Positions 20,743 to 31,288 are shown, counted from the first letter of the stretch. The stretch is 64,000 nucleotides of DNA from Lentisphaeria bacterium (GCA_022009855.1 CP091727.1:1364001-1428000); one strand, 5' to 3'. A program made the numbers and translations. The notes: generated by a model from the letters alone, not told the origin.

Positions 20743-21841
20743 ATGGTGGAGGGTTCCGTGCGGGGAGGAAAAACCGATGGCGGCAGAGCAAGATTGCGGG
20801 AAGCGATCCGGGACGGTCGTTTCCTTGCCGGGACCTATCTGCCTTCGGCGCGGGATCTGGCCCGGCAGCTGGGCATTTCCAAAAGTTCCGTTCACAACAT
20901 TCTGAAGCTGCTTCAGGAGGAGGGGCTGATTCAGATCTATCCGGGTTGCGGAGCGCTGGTGCTGGAGAACGCCGAGGCGCGGCGGAAGTTTCACCGGATT
21001 TTCGTACGTCCTTCCGACTTCGGCACGTTCCGCTATCTTCCGGTGACGGCCGAGCTGCTGCAGGGGGTTGCGGCGGGAGCGGAAAAGCAGAACGTGGAGC
21101 TGCTGCTGTCGCTCACCGATTCCGGCCGGATTACCGACGAGATGATCGCCCACCACATGGCCGGAACCATTCAGGGGGTGATCTACCTCCAGTGCGCGAA
21201 TTATCCGGAGCTGATCGTGCCGCTGGAAAAGGCGAAGATTCCCTGCGTTATCGCCGCGGACAGCATGAACCATACCGAAGCGGTCCGCACATTCATCGAC
21301 TTCCGGGCGACGGCGCGGGAGGCGGTGCGGCATCTTGTCCGCCGGGGGGCACCGGCGGATCGGCATTCTGACCGGCTCGGAGAAGCAGTTTCTCTACTCG
21401 GAAATGCTGGCGGGATTCCGCGGTGCGCTCGCCGAGGAGAATCTGCCTTTCGATCCGCAGTGGTGCCTCTCCCGGCTGGAATATGAACAGAGTGCCGATC
21501 AGGTCGGCGTGATCGCCCGCTTTCTCAAACGGGTTCCGCGGGAGGAGCTGCCGACCGCATTCTTCACAGTCCGGGACTATCGGGCCGGATGGTTTTTCGA
21601 AGCGGCGGAGCAGCTGGGGCTCCGGATTCCGGAGGAGATTTCGCTGCTTTCGTTCGACAACCACAGCTGGCGCGGTGCGGAGCAGGCCGGACTTACCACC
21701 TTCGCCGAACCGCTCCGCGAGCAGGGAGAGCAGGCGGTGAAACTGCTCGGGGACTGGGTGCTCTCCGGCAGCCGCCCCGCCTCGGTGGAGTTCAAGCCGA
21801 AGCTGATCGAACGTACCAGTGTCGGCGCTCCGCGCGGATAA
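20743..21841 (+). CDS. GntR-type HTH / LacI-type sensor hybrid regulator (frameshifted)
   Basis: About 365 residues. N-terminal GntR winged helix: RLREAIRDGRFLAGTYLPSA, RDLARQLGISKSSVHNILK and LLQEEGLIQIYPGCGALV. C-terminal periplasmic-binding-protein fold: GRITDEMIAHHMAGTIQGVI and, after a break near 21345, RRIGILTGSEKQFLYSEMLA and IPEEISLLSFDNHSWRGAEQ. This is the AraR-like architecture used to sense sugars. ATG 20743 follows AAAGGAGG at 20723. Divergent from the MFS transporter, its likely target. Confidence 0.85.
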
Positions 21842-22010
21842 CCCGCTCTTCTTCACAGGTTCCCCGTCGCGCCGTTCTCCTGTCGGAAGCGCGGGGGGAA
21901 TATTTTGTAAGTTTTTGTTTTCAATATCTTGCGAATAAAAATGAATCCGCCGATTGAGGAAGGGCCGATTGCCTCACTCGGCAAAATCACGCTTTTTTTC
22001 TGATTTTCTC

Positions 22011-22065
22011 TTGACAAATCTCTGTTTTTAGAGTAAAATTAAAAAGATAGTGAGTGAGTCACTCA
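22011..22065 (+). promoter_or_regulatory. Sigma-70 promoter and 15-bp palindromic operator of the second GntR-type regulator
   Basis: TTGACA (22011-22016), 17 bases, TAAAAT (22034-22039). Twelve bases past the -10 is the perfect palindrome TGAGTGAGTCACTCA (22051-22065), which would cover the transcription start. This suggests autorepression by the encoded regulator. Confidence 0.72.
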
Positions 22066-22095
22066 TTCTCTCGGACATCAAAAGGATCGACTGCA

Positions 22096-23178
22096 ATGCT
22101 GATAAAAGAGGTTACCCGGGGAGAACTCGTGGAGAAATTTATTCTGGACGAGGTCATCGCGAAGCTGGCCCCGGGAGCGAAGATTCCGTCGGAGCGGGAG
22201 CTGTCGGCGGAACTCGGCGTGGCGGTGCACACGGTGAACAAAACTCTCGCGACATTGACGGAGCGCGGAATCCTGACCCGCCGGAAGGGACTCGGCACTT
22301 TCGTTGCGGAACGGAATGTGCGCGGAATGCGTGTTCGAATCGTGACGCCTTCTCTGAAGTATTACAACAAGGATCTGGTGGTGAACTGGTTCAACTCGCA
22401 GTTCATTCTGGAAGGCTTTTCCCGGCGGGCGCAGGAACTCGGGGTGGTTCCTGAGGTCTATGTTCTGGATTATTCCATCCCTCCCACGCCGGAGGCGATG
22501 GGGCGACTGCTGGAACCGGAGGTTGCCGGTTATCTGTTTCACATTCATATGGAGACCCTCGTTCTCAAACAGTGGATTGATATTTTGAATCGGGCGGGGA
22601 AGATTGTTCTCTGCCGCAGTCACGCTCCCTTTAAGAGCTGCAATACGGTATACGGCGACATGCGCGCCGGGGTCCGGGAGGCGGTTTCCTATCTCCTGAA
22701 GTCCGGCAGAGAACGGATTGCCGTATTGGAAATGGACAATCCGGCTGACGGTTATGTCGCCGTTCGCCGGCAGGGATACGCCGACGCTCACGAAGAGGCC
22801 GGAATCGTTCCCGATCCGAAGCTCTTCCGCCCCTGCCGGGAAATGTCGGAAGAGGAGGCGTATGCGGAAACCCGGAAACTGCTGGCGGAAGGTATCCGCT
22901 TCGACGCGATCTTTGCGGGAACGGACATCCGCGCCTACGGGGTGATGAGAGCGCTCAAGGAGGCCGGGCTGCGCATTCCGCAGGATGTCGCGCTGGTCGG
23001 CTCGGACAATCTGCCGCAGGATCTGGAGACCGTCCCCACCCTTTCCACCGTCGATTATCCGATGCACGAGATTGGGAAATCGCTCTGTGATGTTTTTGCG
23101 GAAATCGCCACCGGACAGGTTCAATCGCCTGTCTGCCGGGCTTTGCCGTGCAAGTTCATCAAACGGGAATCCTGCTGA
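22096..23178 (+). CDS. GntR-type HTH / LacI-type sensor regulator
   Basis: 360 residues, frame intact. GntR winged helix at residues ~5-70 (LVEKFILDEVIAKLAPGAKI, PSERELSAELGVAVHTVNKT). LacI-type ligand domain at ~80-350: AVSYLLKSGRERIAVLEMDN, DAIFAGTDIRAYGVMRALKE, IPQDVALVGSDNLPQDLE, TVPTLSTVDYPMHEIG. ATG 22096 was chosen for its AAAGGA site; an upstream in-frame start would place the operator inside the gene. Before the insertion sequence arrived, the next gene would have been the pseudopilin at 24857, so this is probably the regulator of that hydrolase locus. Confidence 0.86.
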   Translation: MLIKEVTRGELVEKFILDEVIAKLAPGAKIPSERELSAELGVAVHTVNKTLATLTERGILTRRKGLGTFVAERNVRGMRVRIVTPSLKYYNKDLVVNWFNSQFILEGFSRRAQELGVVPEVYVLDYSIPPTPEAMGRLLEPEVAGYLFHIHMETLVLKQWIDILNRAGKIVLCRSHAPFKSCNTVYGDMRAGVREAVSYLLKSGRERIAVLEMDNPADGYVAVRRQGYADAHEEAGIVPDPKLFRPCREMSEEEAYAETRKLLAEGIRFDAIFAGTDIRAYGVMRALKEAGLRIPQDVALVGSDNLPQDLETVPTLSTVDYPMHEIGKSLCDVFAEIATGQVQSPVCRALPCKFIKRESC

Positions 23179-23182
23179 CTCA
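23172..23182 (+). repeat. Left copy of 11-bp direct repeat flanking an insertion sequence
   Basis: CTGCTGACTCA overlaps the stop codon of the GntR-type regulator and is repeated exactly at 24827-24837 on the far side of the transposase gene. It may be a target-site duplication. Confidence 0.45.
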
Positions 23183-24826
23183 TGACTCGTGCGAAATAAG
23201 AGAAAAACGTTGACTCGGCGACGAGCCGGAACCTGATTTGCGGCGGAAACGCTGAGAAAATTTTGTTTGGCGGTAAAAACGGCCCGAAAGGCCGGATTTG
23301 GTACTGAAAACTTGAAAATTTAGGCGTAAGCCATCCTGCATTGGCAACAATGCGTGTTGTTTGACAAATTTACTTTTTTATGACAGGCGAAGCTAAGCGG
23401 CGTCGGCAAAAGTTTTGTAGCAACGGATTTTATCCGGTTGCTCCAGAACCAACGCGGCGGCCACGGCGGTTAAGCTCAGAGTCAAGTGCGCGATGGTCAT
23501 CTGGTTGCGGATGGCGCGGTATTTGTACTGCGACATTTCCTCGACTTCGCGAGGCCCGAGGCGGGAGAAATAACGTTCCGCTTCAGTCCGGCATTTATAG
23601 GTGTCCTTAAAGCGTTTCGACTCTCTGGGCACCTGGCTGCGATGATCATCGGTAATGTCGATATAGGCGGTACAGCCGTAACATTTGCCGGTACAGAAAT
23701 GGTCATGGTCGATTGGGCATTGCGGCGGTAAAGCGGCCTTTTCCCGTTTGGTCCCGGCGACAATCGGACAACGAAATTTCTTGCGGGTTCGGGCTCCATC
23801 CGGGCTGATGCCGTAAAATTTCATTTCCAGACCGGCCTGACACAGCGGCAGTCCGTGCGGCCCCACGGTTTTGTCCGGCTGCTGATTGCGGCGGTTCAAC
23901 GGAATGAACGGTTCGGCTTTAAGTTTTTCGACAATGAAGTTATAAAGTTCGCGGTCATCGTATCCGGCATCGCCGAGAAAGATGCGCCCTTTTTCTGACC
24001 GTAGATTCGCACGAACTTTTTCAGTAGCGCCTTGGCTACTTTGCCGTCGGTGCGGTTGTTCGGCAGGGTAACTTCGATAAGAGGAATACCCTCACCGCTG
24101 AGCAGGACGTGGGTACGGTAGCCCCAGAACCAGGTAAAGGTTTTCTTCTTATCGCCGCTCGGTTGTTTGATGTAGGAATAATAACTGAGCGTTGCCATGG
24201 GATTGCGCTTGATCTTGGTGGCTTTGTCGAGCTTACGGTTGGGATTCTTGGGATTGTTGTGCTTGGTGTTGGCCTTGATCGGTTTAGAATCGGCCATAAT
24301 GACCTCCAGCGTGGCGATGCCTTTTTCAACCAGCAGTTTGCCGGAAGTATGAAAAAAAGTTTCGATTTCGGAGTTATTCGTATCGGTCAGGAAGCGCGAA
24401 AAACGGGACGCATCGGGAATCCGGCCTGGGTTGAAACCGCACATTTCGGCAAGGATCGGACGGCTTTCCAGATCCCGGACCAGGTCGGAAATGCATTTGA
24501 TGTGAGCCGATTGTTTGTAGATCAGCGCCTTGAAATAGGCGGAACGCCGATAGCCACGGCGGCCGAGTTCGGGAAAATCCGGCTGGTCGTAGATCAGATC
24601 GAAAGCGCGGAAAAGTGCATCGTATTTTTTTCAGGAATGGGCACGAATCGATTAGGCCGTAGTAGTCATAAAACAGTGAATTTTGCATCATATTTTTCCT
24701 CTTTTTGAGTGGTTAATTGTTGTCCCGCAAGATATTACAATATATCACCAAGAGGAGGAATTTTCAAGGGCAAACGACTCAAAAGTCGTTAATTATAAAG
24801 CGTTTAACGCATTACGCAGAACACAT
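23183..24826 (-). mobile_element. Insertion sequence with DDE transposase (IS1182/IS5-like), approximate limits
   Basis: A 1.64-kb segment between two CTGCTGACTCA copies contains one transposase gene and nothing else. Removing it would place the regulator stop directly before the AAGGAGG of the pseudopilin gene, a sensible ancestral arrangement. Clear terminal inverted repeats were not found, so the exact ends are provisional. An AACGACT/AGTCGTT hairpin lies near the right end (24773-24791). Confidence 0.5.
23393..24691 (-). CDS. IS transposase, DUF772 + DDE_Tnp_1 type (frameshifted)
   Basis: About 430 residues over three frames. N-terminal DUF772-like part: DLIYDQPDFPELGRRGYRRS, FKALIYKQSAHIKCISDLVR. 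Catalytic part: ADSKPIKANTKHNNPK with the first Asp, WFWGYRTHVLLSGEGIPLIE, then a Cys-containing segment FCTGKCYGCTAYIDITDD and the C-terminal ERYFSRLGPREVEEMSQYKY with the expected Glu. Breaks lie near 24640, 24440 and 23960-23900. These may be real decay or sequence error; other genes here suggest the latter. Family assignment within IS1182/IS5/ISNCY is not certain. Confidence 0.7.
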
Positions 24827-24837
24827 CTGCTGACTCA
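24827..24837 (+). repeat. Right copy of 11-bp direct repeat flanking an insertion sequence
   Basis: CTGCTGACTCA, identical to 23172-23182, just upstream of the AAGGAGG site of the pseudopilin gene at 24857. Confidence 0.45.
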
Positions 24838-24856
24838 AAAAAGGAGGAAGAGAATC

Positions 24857-25615
24857 ATGAAGAACAAAATGCTCCCCAGATTGACGCCGCCGTGCCGAAT
24901 TAAATTTACGCTAATTGAACTTTTGATTGTAATTGCGATCATCGCCATTCTGGCTTCTCTGCTGCTCCCGGCGCTCCATCAGGCGCGGCAGAAGGCGAAA
25001 GACATCTCCTGTTTGAACAATATGAAACAGCTTCATTCTCTCACGGTTTTGTACAACGGCGATTACAACGGATATCAGCCGACGGGTGGAAATCTGACGG
25101 GAGAAACGAAATGGCACGATCTGCTGATGGCATATCTCAAGTCGGGATTGCGCATCACCGACAACTGCTACTGGGACAAGGGAAAAGGGCGCCCCTGCGG
25201 CCCGTTTGACTGCCCTTCTCAGCCGCACGACAACACGGTCAACGGACCTCAGATTACCGAAAAGGGACGATATATCGGCGCAAATGTCAACGCGATATCC
25301 GTCAAGGGACTGGGGACATATTCGTCATTCGGTCGACGTCCTGAAAAAATCATGAGCCCTTCCACGCGGGCTTTATATGTTGACATGGATCGTCCGGAAC
25401 ACTGGCATGCCATTGTAGATCACGGAATCGGCGGCGGCGCTTATCCGATCCAAGACGGGACAGGAAACGCATTCCGCCACGGCAACAACTTCTGTTTGAA
25501 TGTCGTCTATGTGAGTGGAAATGCCGCAACGGCAGGGAGAAACCGTATCCCGGCGTACTCGTCTCTTCCAAACAAGAATTTCTGGTACCATAATGATGGA
25601 ACATACACCAAGTAA
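24857..25615 (+). CDS. Pseudopilin (DUF1559-like) of the glycoside hydrolase locus
   Basis: 252 residues, frame intact. The leader is FTLIELLIVIAIIAILASLL with Lys, not Gly, before the Phe (CRIKFTLIEL), so processing by the usual prepilin peptidase is questionable. The body (CLNNMKQLHSLTVLYNGDYN) and HGNNFCLNVVYVSGNAATAG match the family. AAGGAGG precedes ATG 24857. The next gene, a secreted glycoside hydrolase, starts 13 bases after its stop. Pairing of a pseudopilin, a sugar regulator and a hydrolase recurs in Lentisphaerota. Confidence 0.85.
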   Translation: MKNKMLPRLTPPCRIKFTLIELLIVIAIIAILASLLLPALHQARQKAKDISCLNNMKQLHSLTVLYNGDYNGYQPTGGNLTGETKWHDLLMAYLKSGLRITDNCYWDKGKGRPCGPFDCPSQPHDNTVNGPQITEKGRYIGANVNAISVKGLGTYSSFGRRPEKIMSPSTRALYVDMDRPEHWHAIVDHGIGGGAYPIQDGTGNAFRHGNNFCLNVVYVSGNAATAGRNRIPAYSSLPNKNFWYHNDGTYTK

Positions 25616-25627
25616 CAAGGAGATGGT

Positions 25628-28600
25628 ATGAAGAAGAAAATATGGATGATCGTTCTGTGCTGCATCGGTTTCTTCAGCTTTGCCGGTGACATTTCAGTGA
25701 CGCTGCAGCAAAAGGAACTCTGAATGTCGACAATACCATCTTTTCTCTCGGGTTCTACAACCCGCAGTGGAGTTTCAGCTCACACAACGTCAAAATCAAA
25801 CAGGCGGAACCAGGGATGCGGGAAGGCGTTTTTCCGGTCTCCGGCGGTACATTTCATGTTTCCGAACGCCTGACACCGGTAGCGGAAAACCAGTGGAAGC
25901 TGAACATCAAACTCCGGACAGAAAAGCCCATCGCCGCCAATCAAATTTTTTTTCGGCACAACCTCCTCGCTCCTGCTGACCTCCGGAATTGTCGCCGACG
26001 GGAAACCGCTCGCCTTTGCAGAAAAAACCAGCGGCAAAATGCTTCACGCCCTCCCCGCCGGGACACATCGTGTGGAAATCCCAATGGGCAGCGGCGTTCT
26101 GGAAGCGGAGGGACAATTCCAGCTCTGGTTTCAGGATAATCGCCGCTGGGGCCACAACGACGCCTCCATACGATTTCTCTTCACTCCTTGTCAGGGGAAA
26201 ATTTCAACGGCGGAACTGGACCTGAACCTGAAATGGCGGGACTATTCCGGGATCCCTTTAAAAATGGCGGAAGCGAACTCATTTCTGAAAGACGAGACGG
26301 CGGGAGACGGCCGGGGCGGCTGGACGGATCAGGGAAATAATGACATGCGACAGCTCCCCTGGGGAAACGGCAATTCGCGGGACTGCCCTTTTCCGTGACG
26401 GAGCGGTGCATCGGCCTGTATTATACCAGAACTCCTTTCTACCCGAAGGAGATCACCGTCTCCGGAGAGGGACAGAGCGGGAAGTATCTCTATCTGCTGC
26501 ACGCCGAAGGATGGGAACCGACACAGGAGAAAAGCCTGGGCAGAATCCGCTTCCGGTACGCGGACGGCTCCACGAAATGGATTACGCTGGATTCCGGGAA
26601 AGATTGCGGCAACTTCTGGCAGCCGAGAAACCGCCCGAATGCCGTCGTCGCCTGGAAGGGACACAACGGCACCTCTCCCGTCGGGATGTATGTGACGAAA
26701 ATCCGCACGGCAGGCAAACCGCTCCGCGACATCACTTTTCAAACGGCGGGCAACAGCTCCTGGCTGATTGCCGGAATGACACTGTCGAATGACTCCGTCC
26801 CGATGTACAATGCGGTCCCGGTGGTGATGGCGGCCAATTCCGAGTGGCGGCCCATGCAGTTCTTTTCGGAAGTGATCCGGGATCGATTCTGGACTTTTCG
26901 ATGCTGGCGGATGCTCCCGCCGGAAAATACGGACCCGTCCGGAATATCGACGGCCATTTTGCTTTCGAAAAAAAACCGGGCAAACCGGTTCGATTCTATG
27001 GGGGAAATCTCTGCTACAATGGAAATTTCATCACCCGCCAACAGGCGAAGACGCTGGCGCGGGGCATGCGGGAACGCGGCTACAATCTGCTGCGATTCCA
27101 TCACTTTGAGCGGGATTTGATCCGGAAGGATCGCCCCGTGTCCACCGAGATTGATCCGGCAAAAATGGACCGGATGGATGGCGTATTCGCCGAGGCGAAA
27201 GCGCAGGGCATCTACATGACGCTGGATCTCTTCATCAGCCGTCCTCTCAAAAAAGGGGAGATCGAAGAGTTTCCCGACCGGGCGGTGCAAATGAATGAGT
27301 TCAAGCAGCTGGTGTTCGCCTCTCCTTCGGCGCTGGAGAACTGGAAGGCATTTGCCCGGAATTTCCTTACACATGTCAATCCTTACACCGGACTGGCCTG
27401 GAAAGATGATCCGGCGCTGATCTCCATCAACCTCGTCAACGAGGGCAACATTCAGCTGGATCCCGCCGTCGATTCGCCGGTGAACCGCCTGCTGCGCAAG
27501 CGTTATCCGGAATGGCTCAAGGCAAACAACCTGAGTGATCCCCAGGGGAAAAATGTCCGGCTCTATCGGCGTTATATTGTCGACCTGTACCGGAAAACCT
27601 ATTCCGAAATGGCCGATTTTCTCCGGAGCCTGGGGGTGAAGGCCATGCTGCATGACCAGAATATGCTCTCTTCGGTTCCGCTGACTCTCATGCGGCAAAA
27701 TTATGATCTGGTGGACAATCACTTCTACCACTCCCACCCGGCGTTTCCGGAAACGCCGTGGCGGCTTCCGCTGACCTTCTCGACCAGCAACAGCGCGCAG
27801 TCGCTGGCGGCTCCCCTGGGCAATATGTTCTCCTCCCGGATCTTCGGGAAGCCGTTCACCATCACCGAGTGGGATTACTGCAATCCCGCACCGTTCGTGA
27901 TGGAAGGCGCTCTGGTGACGGGGGCGTATGCCGCGCTGAACGACTGGGATTGCCTGTGTCACTTCCAGATACTCTCCGGCCCGTGGGAAATGAAAGAGTT
28001 TCGGATCGGACTTTTCAGCCTGTATTGCGATCCCGTCCGGAATCTGGCCGATCGGATCGGGGCCCTTCTGTTTCTGCGGGGCGATGTCCGCCCCTCTCCG
28101 GCCTGCCGGACCATACTGGTCCCGACCGACTATCTGGAACAGAATCCGAAAGAGATCCTCTACCCCCGGTTGACGCAGCAGCTCGGCCTGCTGGAACGGA
28201 CCGGCGTGGTGCTCTGGGATGGTGACGGCGGGATTCCGGCAGAGACCAGTTCCATCTATCTGCTGCCGGAAGTTTCTTATCGGAATCTGCCGGCGAACGT
28301 GCCGACGCTTCAGCTCTCCGGCGACGCGCATCGGACGGAAACCGAAGCACTCCGGCGCGGATTCCTGCCGCCGGAGGCCGGCAAAGGAATCTTCCGCAGT
28401 GTCACCGGAGAAATTGAACTGAATCGCCCCCGGAACCGTGTCTCCGTGGTGACTCCGAACAGCGAGGCGTTTTCTCTGGGTGCGCACGGCGTTGGAACCG
28501 GCAAATTCCTGTCGGTCCGGAACCGGCAGGTTCCAGGAGTGTTTCTGGCCGCATCAATGACCGGGGAACCATTGAAGAACAGCGGAAGGATTCTTCTCCT

Positions 28601-28880
28601 GCATTTGACACAGGTCCGCAATACCGGCATGAAATTTCGGGACGACAGCTGTTCTCTGCTGGAGGATTACGGCAAAGTGCCGCAGCTGCTCCGCCAGGCC
28701 GCTGCTGAAATCTCGCTGGCGGCGCCGGAGAACAGCAGACTTTACGCCTGTGCAGGCAACGGAGCTCGCCTGTTCGAGATTCCGTTGAAACGCGGTTCAG
28801 ATGGAAAAAGTCGTTTCCTGGCAGATAATTTCCCGGGAAAAGATGCAATTCTCGTCTACGAACTGGTCCGGGGAGAGTAA
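25628..28880 (+). CDS. Large secreted glycoside hydrolase, clan GH-A-like (frameshifted)
   Basis: About 1080 residues. Signal peptide MKKKIWMIVLCCIGFFSFAG. Residues ~20-400 are beta-rich, probably substrate-binding domains (VTERCIGLYYTRTPFYPKEI, FRYADGSTKWITLDSGKDCG). A (beta/alpha)8 barrel begins at GHFAFEKKPGKPVRFYGGNL: FHHFERDLIRK, ISINLVNEGN with the likely acid/base Glu, and FGKPFTITEWDYCNPAP with the likely nucleophile Glu. The last ~250 residues are a beta-type C-terminal region. Breaks occur near 25718, 25960, 26392 and 26880; from 26900 on the frame is clean. It resembles GH5/GH42-type enzymes but no family is assigned. AAGGAGATGGT precedes the ATG. Confidence 0.78.
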
Positions 28881-28958
28881 CCGGAACCGGATGATATCCG
28901 TACGTCGGAAAACCGCGGAAGAGCCGCCCTTCCGCGATGACGCTCCGCCCGACTGCCG

Positions 28959-29186
28959 TTGAACGGGAGAAGAGGAACACTTCTCCCCGGGATTCCCTTT
29001 GCCGCGATCGGCCTGACGCCGGAGCTGAGGGCGAAGGGAATCCAATTCAATTTGCTGGTCAATGACAACGACGGCGAAATACGGGAGAGCTATCTTGCCG
29101 TCACTCCAGGACTTGGAACGGAGAAACAGGTTCGCTTCTATCCTCGTCTCACGATTCCCGGAGAGTCGCCGGAGCCGCGGAGGTGA
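28959..29186 (+). pseudogene. Remnant of a CBM9-like sugar-binding domain
   Basis: Seventy-odd codons read IPFAAIGLTPELRAKGIQFN, LLVNDNDGEIRESYLAVTPG and LGTEKQVRFYPRLTI, the C-terminal strands of the CBM9-like domains that follow many glycoside hydrolases. Upstream codons in this frame meet a stop, and the start would be inside the domain. It is either a decayed gene fragment or the end of the preceding hydrolase separated by sequence error. The rest of 28881-29325 shows no gene. Confidence 0.42.
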
Positions 29187-29325
29187 CGAGAACGGCGAAT
29201 CTCTTTCCTCTCCCGCAACCGCATTGAACCCCTCCGTCTCGGCCGCGGTGCCGGATTTTCTCCGGAAAAACTGGAAAAATACTCTTACCGGCGCTATTGT
29301 ACATACCAGGAGACAGAGAGGAAAT

Positions 29326-30256
29326 ATGGCGGTTACCATTCATGATCTTGCCCGGCTCTCCGGGTACAACGCGTCAACCATCTCCCGGGCACTGCGGGGG
29401 GACAAACGGGTGAAGGAAAGCACCCGGCGCCGAATCATCGAGCTGGCCGAAAGACACGGCTACACCCCCAATCTCCCGGCCAGACAGCTCGCCCGCGGCA
29501 AGACCGGCAACATCTGGTGCTGCTTCGGTTTCGCGGAAGCGGAACGGGAACGCAATCTCGCCGTCCGGCTGGATGAGCTGCTCTACCATCGAGGATACGA
29601 CCTCCAGATCGTGCTGCACAACAATTCGCCGGAGCGATTCCGTCAATGGCTCCGGAAACTCCATCAGAAGGTGGCGGACGCCGCAGTCCTGATACCGCCG
29701 GGCAACACCGAAGAGTGTCGCGAACTGGTGCCGCTCATCAACGCGCTGCCGGTGCCGCATTTGTCCCTCGACCGCTTCTGGCCGGAACTGACCTGTCCGG
29801 TCATCACCACCGACAACTTCTCCGCCGCGCGACATCTGGTTGACCGCTGTCTGGAGTGGGGGGGCGCGGGAGTTCTATCTGGAATTCGGCGACGTCAATC
29901 CGGTCCTGCGCGCCAGGGAACGGGCAATCCGGGAAAGGCTCCGGGAACTGAATCTGCCCTGCCGGCAGCTCTGCGATCTGGCGGATCTGGCCCCGGTCGG
30001 CGAACCGGTCGGCATCCTCACCAACACAACTCCGGTTCTTCCGCCGCTGCCGCCGGAGCGAATCGTGTACGGCGGCTTCTTCGACAACTGGAGCGGACCG
30101 GGCCGGGAACGGTTCCGCAGGATCATCCTCTGCCGGCAGAACTTCGATCGGATTGCCGAACGGGCGATGGAGCTCCTCCTCTCCATGCTGGAGTCTCCGC
30201 AGAACCCGGTCCCGGCGATGGAGGAGGTGCCGGCGGAATCGTTCCCGGAATTCTGA
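29326..30256 (+). CDS. LacI-family transcriptional regulator (frameshifted)
   Basis: About 310 residues. N-terminus MAVTIHDLARLSGYNASTIS and RALRGDKRVKESTRRRI form a complete LacI DNA-binding domain. The ligand domain runs through WCCFGFAEAERERNLAVRLD, DAAVLIPPGNTEECRELVPL and VITTDNFSAARHLVDRCLEW. One base break near 29862, in a G-rich stretch, shifts to the frame reading EFYLEFGDVNPVLRARERAI and IVYGGFFDNWSGPGRERFRR. AGAGAGGAAAT precedes ATG 29326. By position it may control the upstream hydrolase. Confidence 0.85.
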
Positions 30257-30259
30257 AGC

Positions 30260-31216
30260 TCAATGCCGGGCGGGAGCGTAAAAGATTCCCCGCTCCCGTT
30301 TTTCCACCTCGAGCAATCCGAATTTGAACAGGCTGTCGAGCAGCAGCTGAATCTCCTCCTGCGGCAGACCGAGCGCGACCGTTAGATCGGCGGGCGTGGC
30401 CGGGCGCCGCTCCACCAGGTCGAGAATGGCCCGCTCCGCGCCGGTGCAGAGCTCCGGAACATGTTCCCGGCTGCGGCTCCGGTAACGGAACGGACCGACC
30501 GCTTCGACCGGAACGATCGGTTCTAGCGCGCGGATGAAACGGCGGGTATTCTCCGCCGTGGAGGGCCTGACCCAGGACTCCGTTCCGGGGCGGTCGAGCG
30601 TGTTGAGCTGAACCATCGAGAGTTTCATCTTCGAAATAAGTCCGGCGAATCGCCGGATCGATTCGTCCGAATCATTGACGCCGGGCAGAATGAACAGTTC
30701 CAGATAGAGATCGGCGTCGGTGTGATGCGTGAAGTCCGTGAGGTCGGCGACAAACTGTTCAAAGTTGAGTTCCGGAGCCGGCCGGTTGATAATGCGGAAC
30801 TCCTCCTCGCTGGATGCGTCCAGTGAAGGGACAATGCGGTCCACCCGGGCGATTTCCCGCCGCACCTCCCGATCGCCGAGGAAGCAGCCGTTCGTCAGCA
30901 GACAGACCGGATATTGCGGATAATGCTCCTTGATGAAGTCGACGACGCGGCCGATGCCGGAGTTGAGCGTCGGTTCCCCCGAACCGGAAAACGTGATGAA
31001 ATCCAGTTCCGGAGCCGTTTTGAGGACCTGATCCAGCTCCTGAAGCACCTCGGCGATCGGGACATATTCCTTCCGCGCCGTCGTGAGGCAGGTGGTGCGG
31101 CGCGCTTCGCAGTAGACGCAGTCGAGTGAGCAGGTTTTGTGCGGAACAAGGTCGATGCCGAGCGATACGCCGAGCCGCCGCGAAGCCACCGGCCCGAAGA
31201 CATGGTGCTGAATCAT
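30260..31216 (-). CDS. Radical SAM protein (COG0731-like) with C-terminal winged helix
   Basis: 318 residues, frame intact. N-terminus VFGPVASRRLGVSLGIDLVP then KTCSLDCVYCEA, a CX3CX2C cluster motif, and FSGSGEPTLNSGIG, the SAM-binding GE motif. Residues ~255-318 (AERAILDLVERRPATPADLT, EEIQLLLDSLFKFGLLEVEK) look like a winged helix. The family is widespread, often listed as a wybutosine-type or glycyl-radical-activator-like Fe-S oxidoreductase; its substrate is not known. The start ATG 31216 was chosen for CTGGAG and the MIQHHVFGP beginning common in the family. Confidence 0.85.
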   Translation of the reverse strand: MIQHHVFGPVASRRLGVSLGIDLVPHKTCSLDCVYCEARRTTCLTTARKEYVPIAEVLQELDQVLKTAPELDFITFSGSGEPTLNSGIGRVVDFIKEHYPQYPVCLLTNGCFLGDREVRREIARVDRIVPSLDASSEEEFRIINRPAPELNFEQFVADLTDFTHHTDADLYLELFILPGVNDSDESIRRFAGLISKMKLSMVQLNTLDRPGTESWVRPSTAENTRRFIRALEPIVPVEAVGPFRYRSRSREHVPELCTGAERAILDLVERRPATPADLTVALGLPQEEIQLLLDSLFKFGLLEVEKRERGIFYAPARH

Positions 31217-31288
31217 ACAATCGCAAACTCCAGAGTAAAAAACGAAATGACGGAGAAACAACGGAAAAACGACGGAACGGTTCTGTGG

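Noticed and set aside
26739..28487. 582-codon minus-strand open frame
   Set aside because: Complement of the glycoside hydrolase catalytic part.
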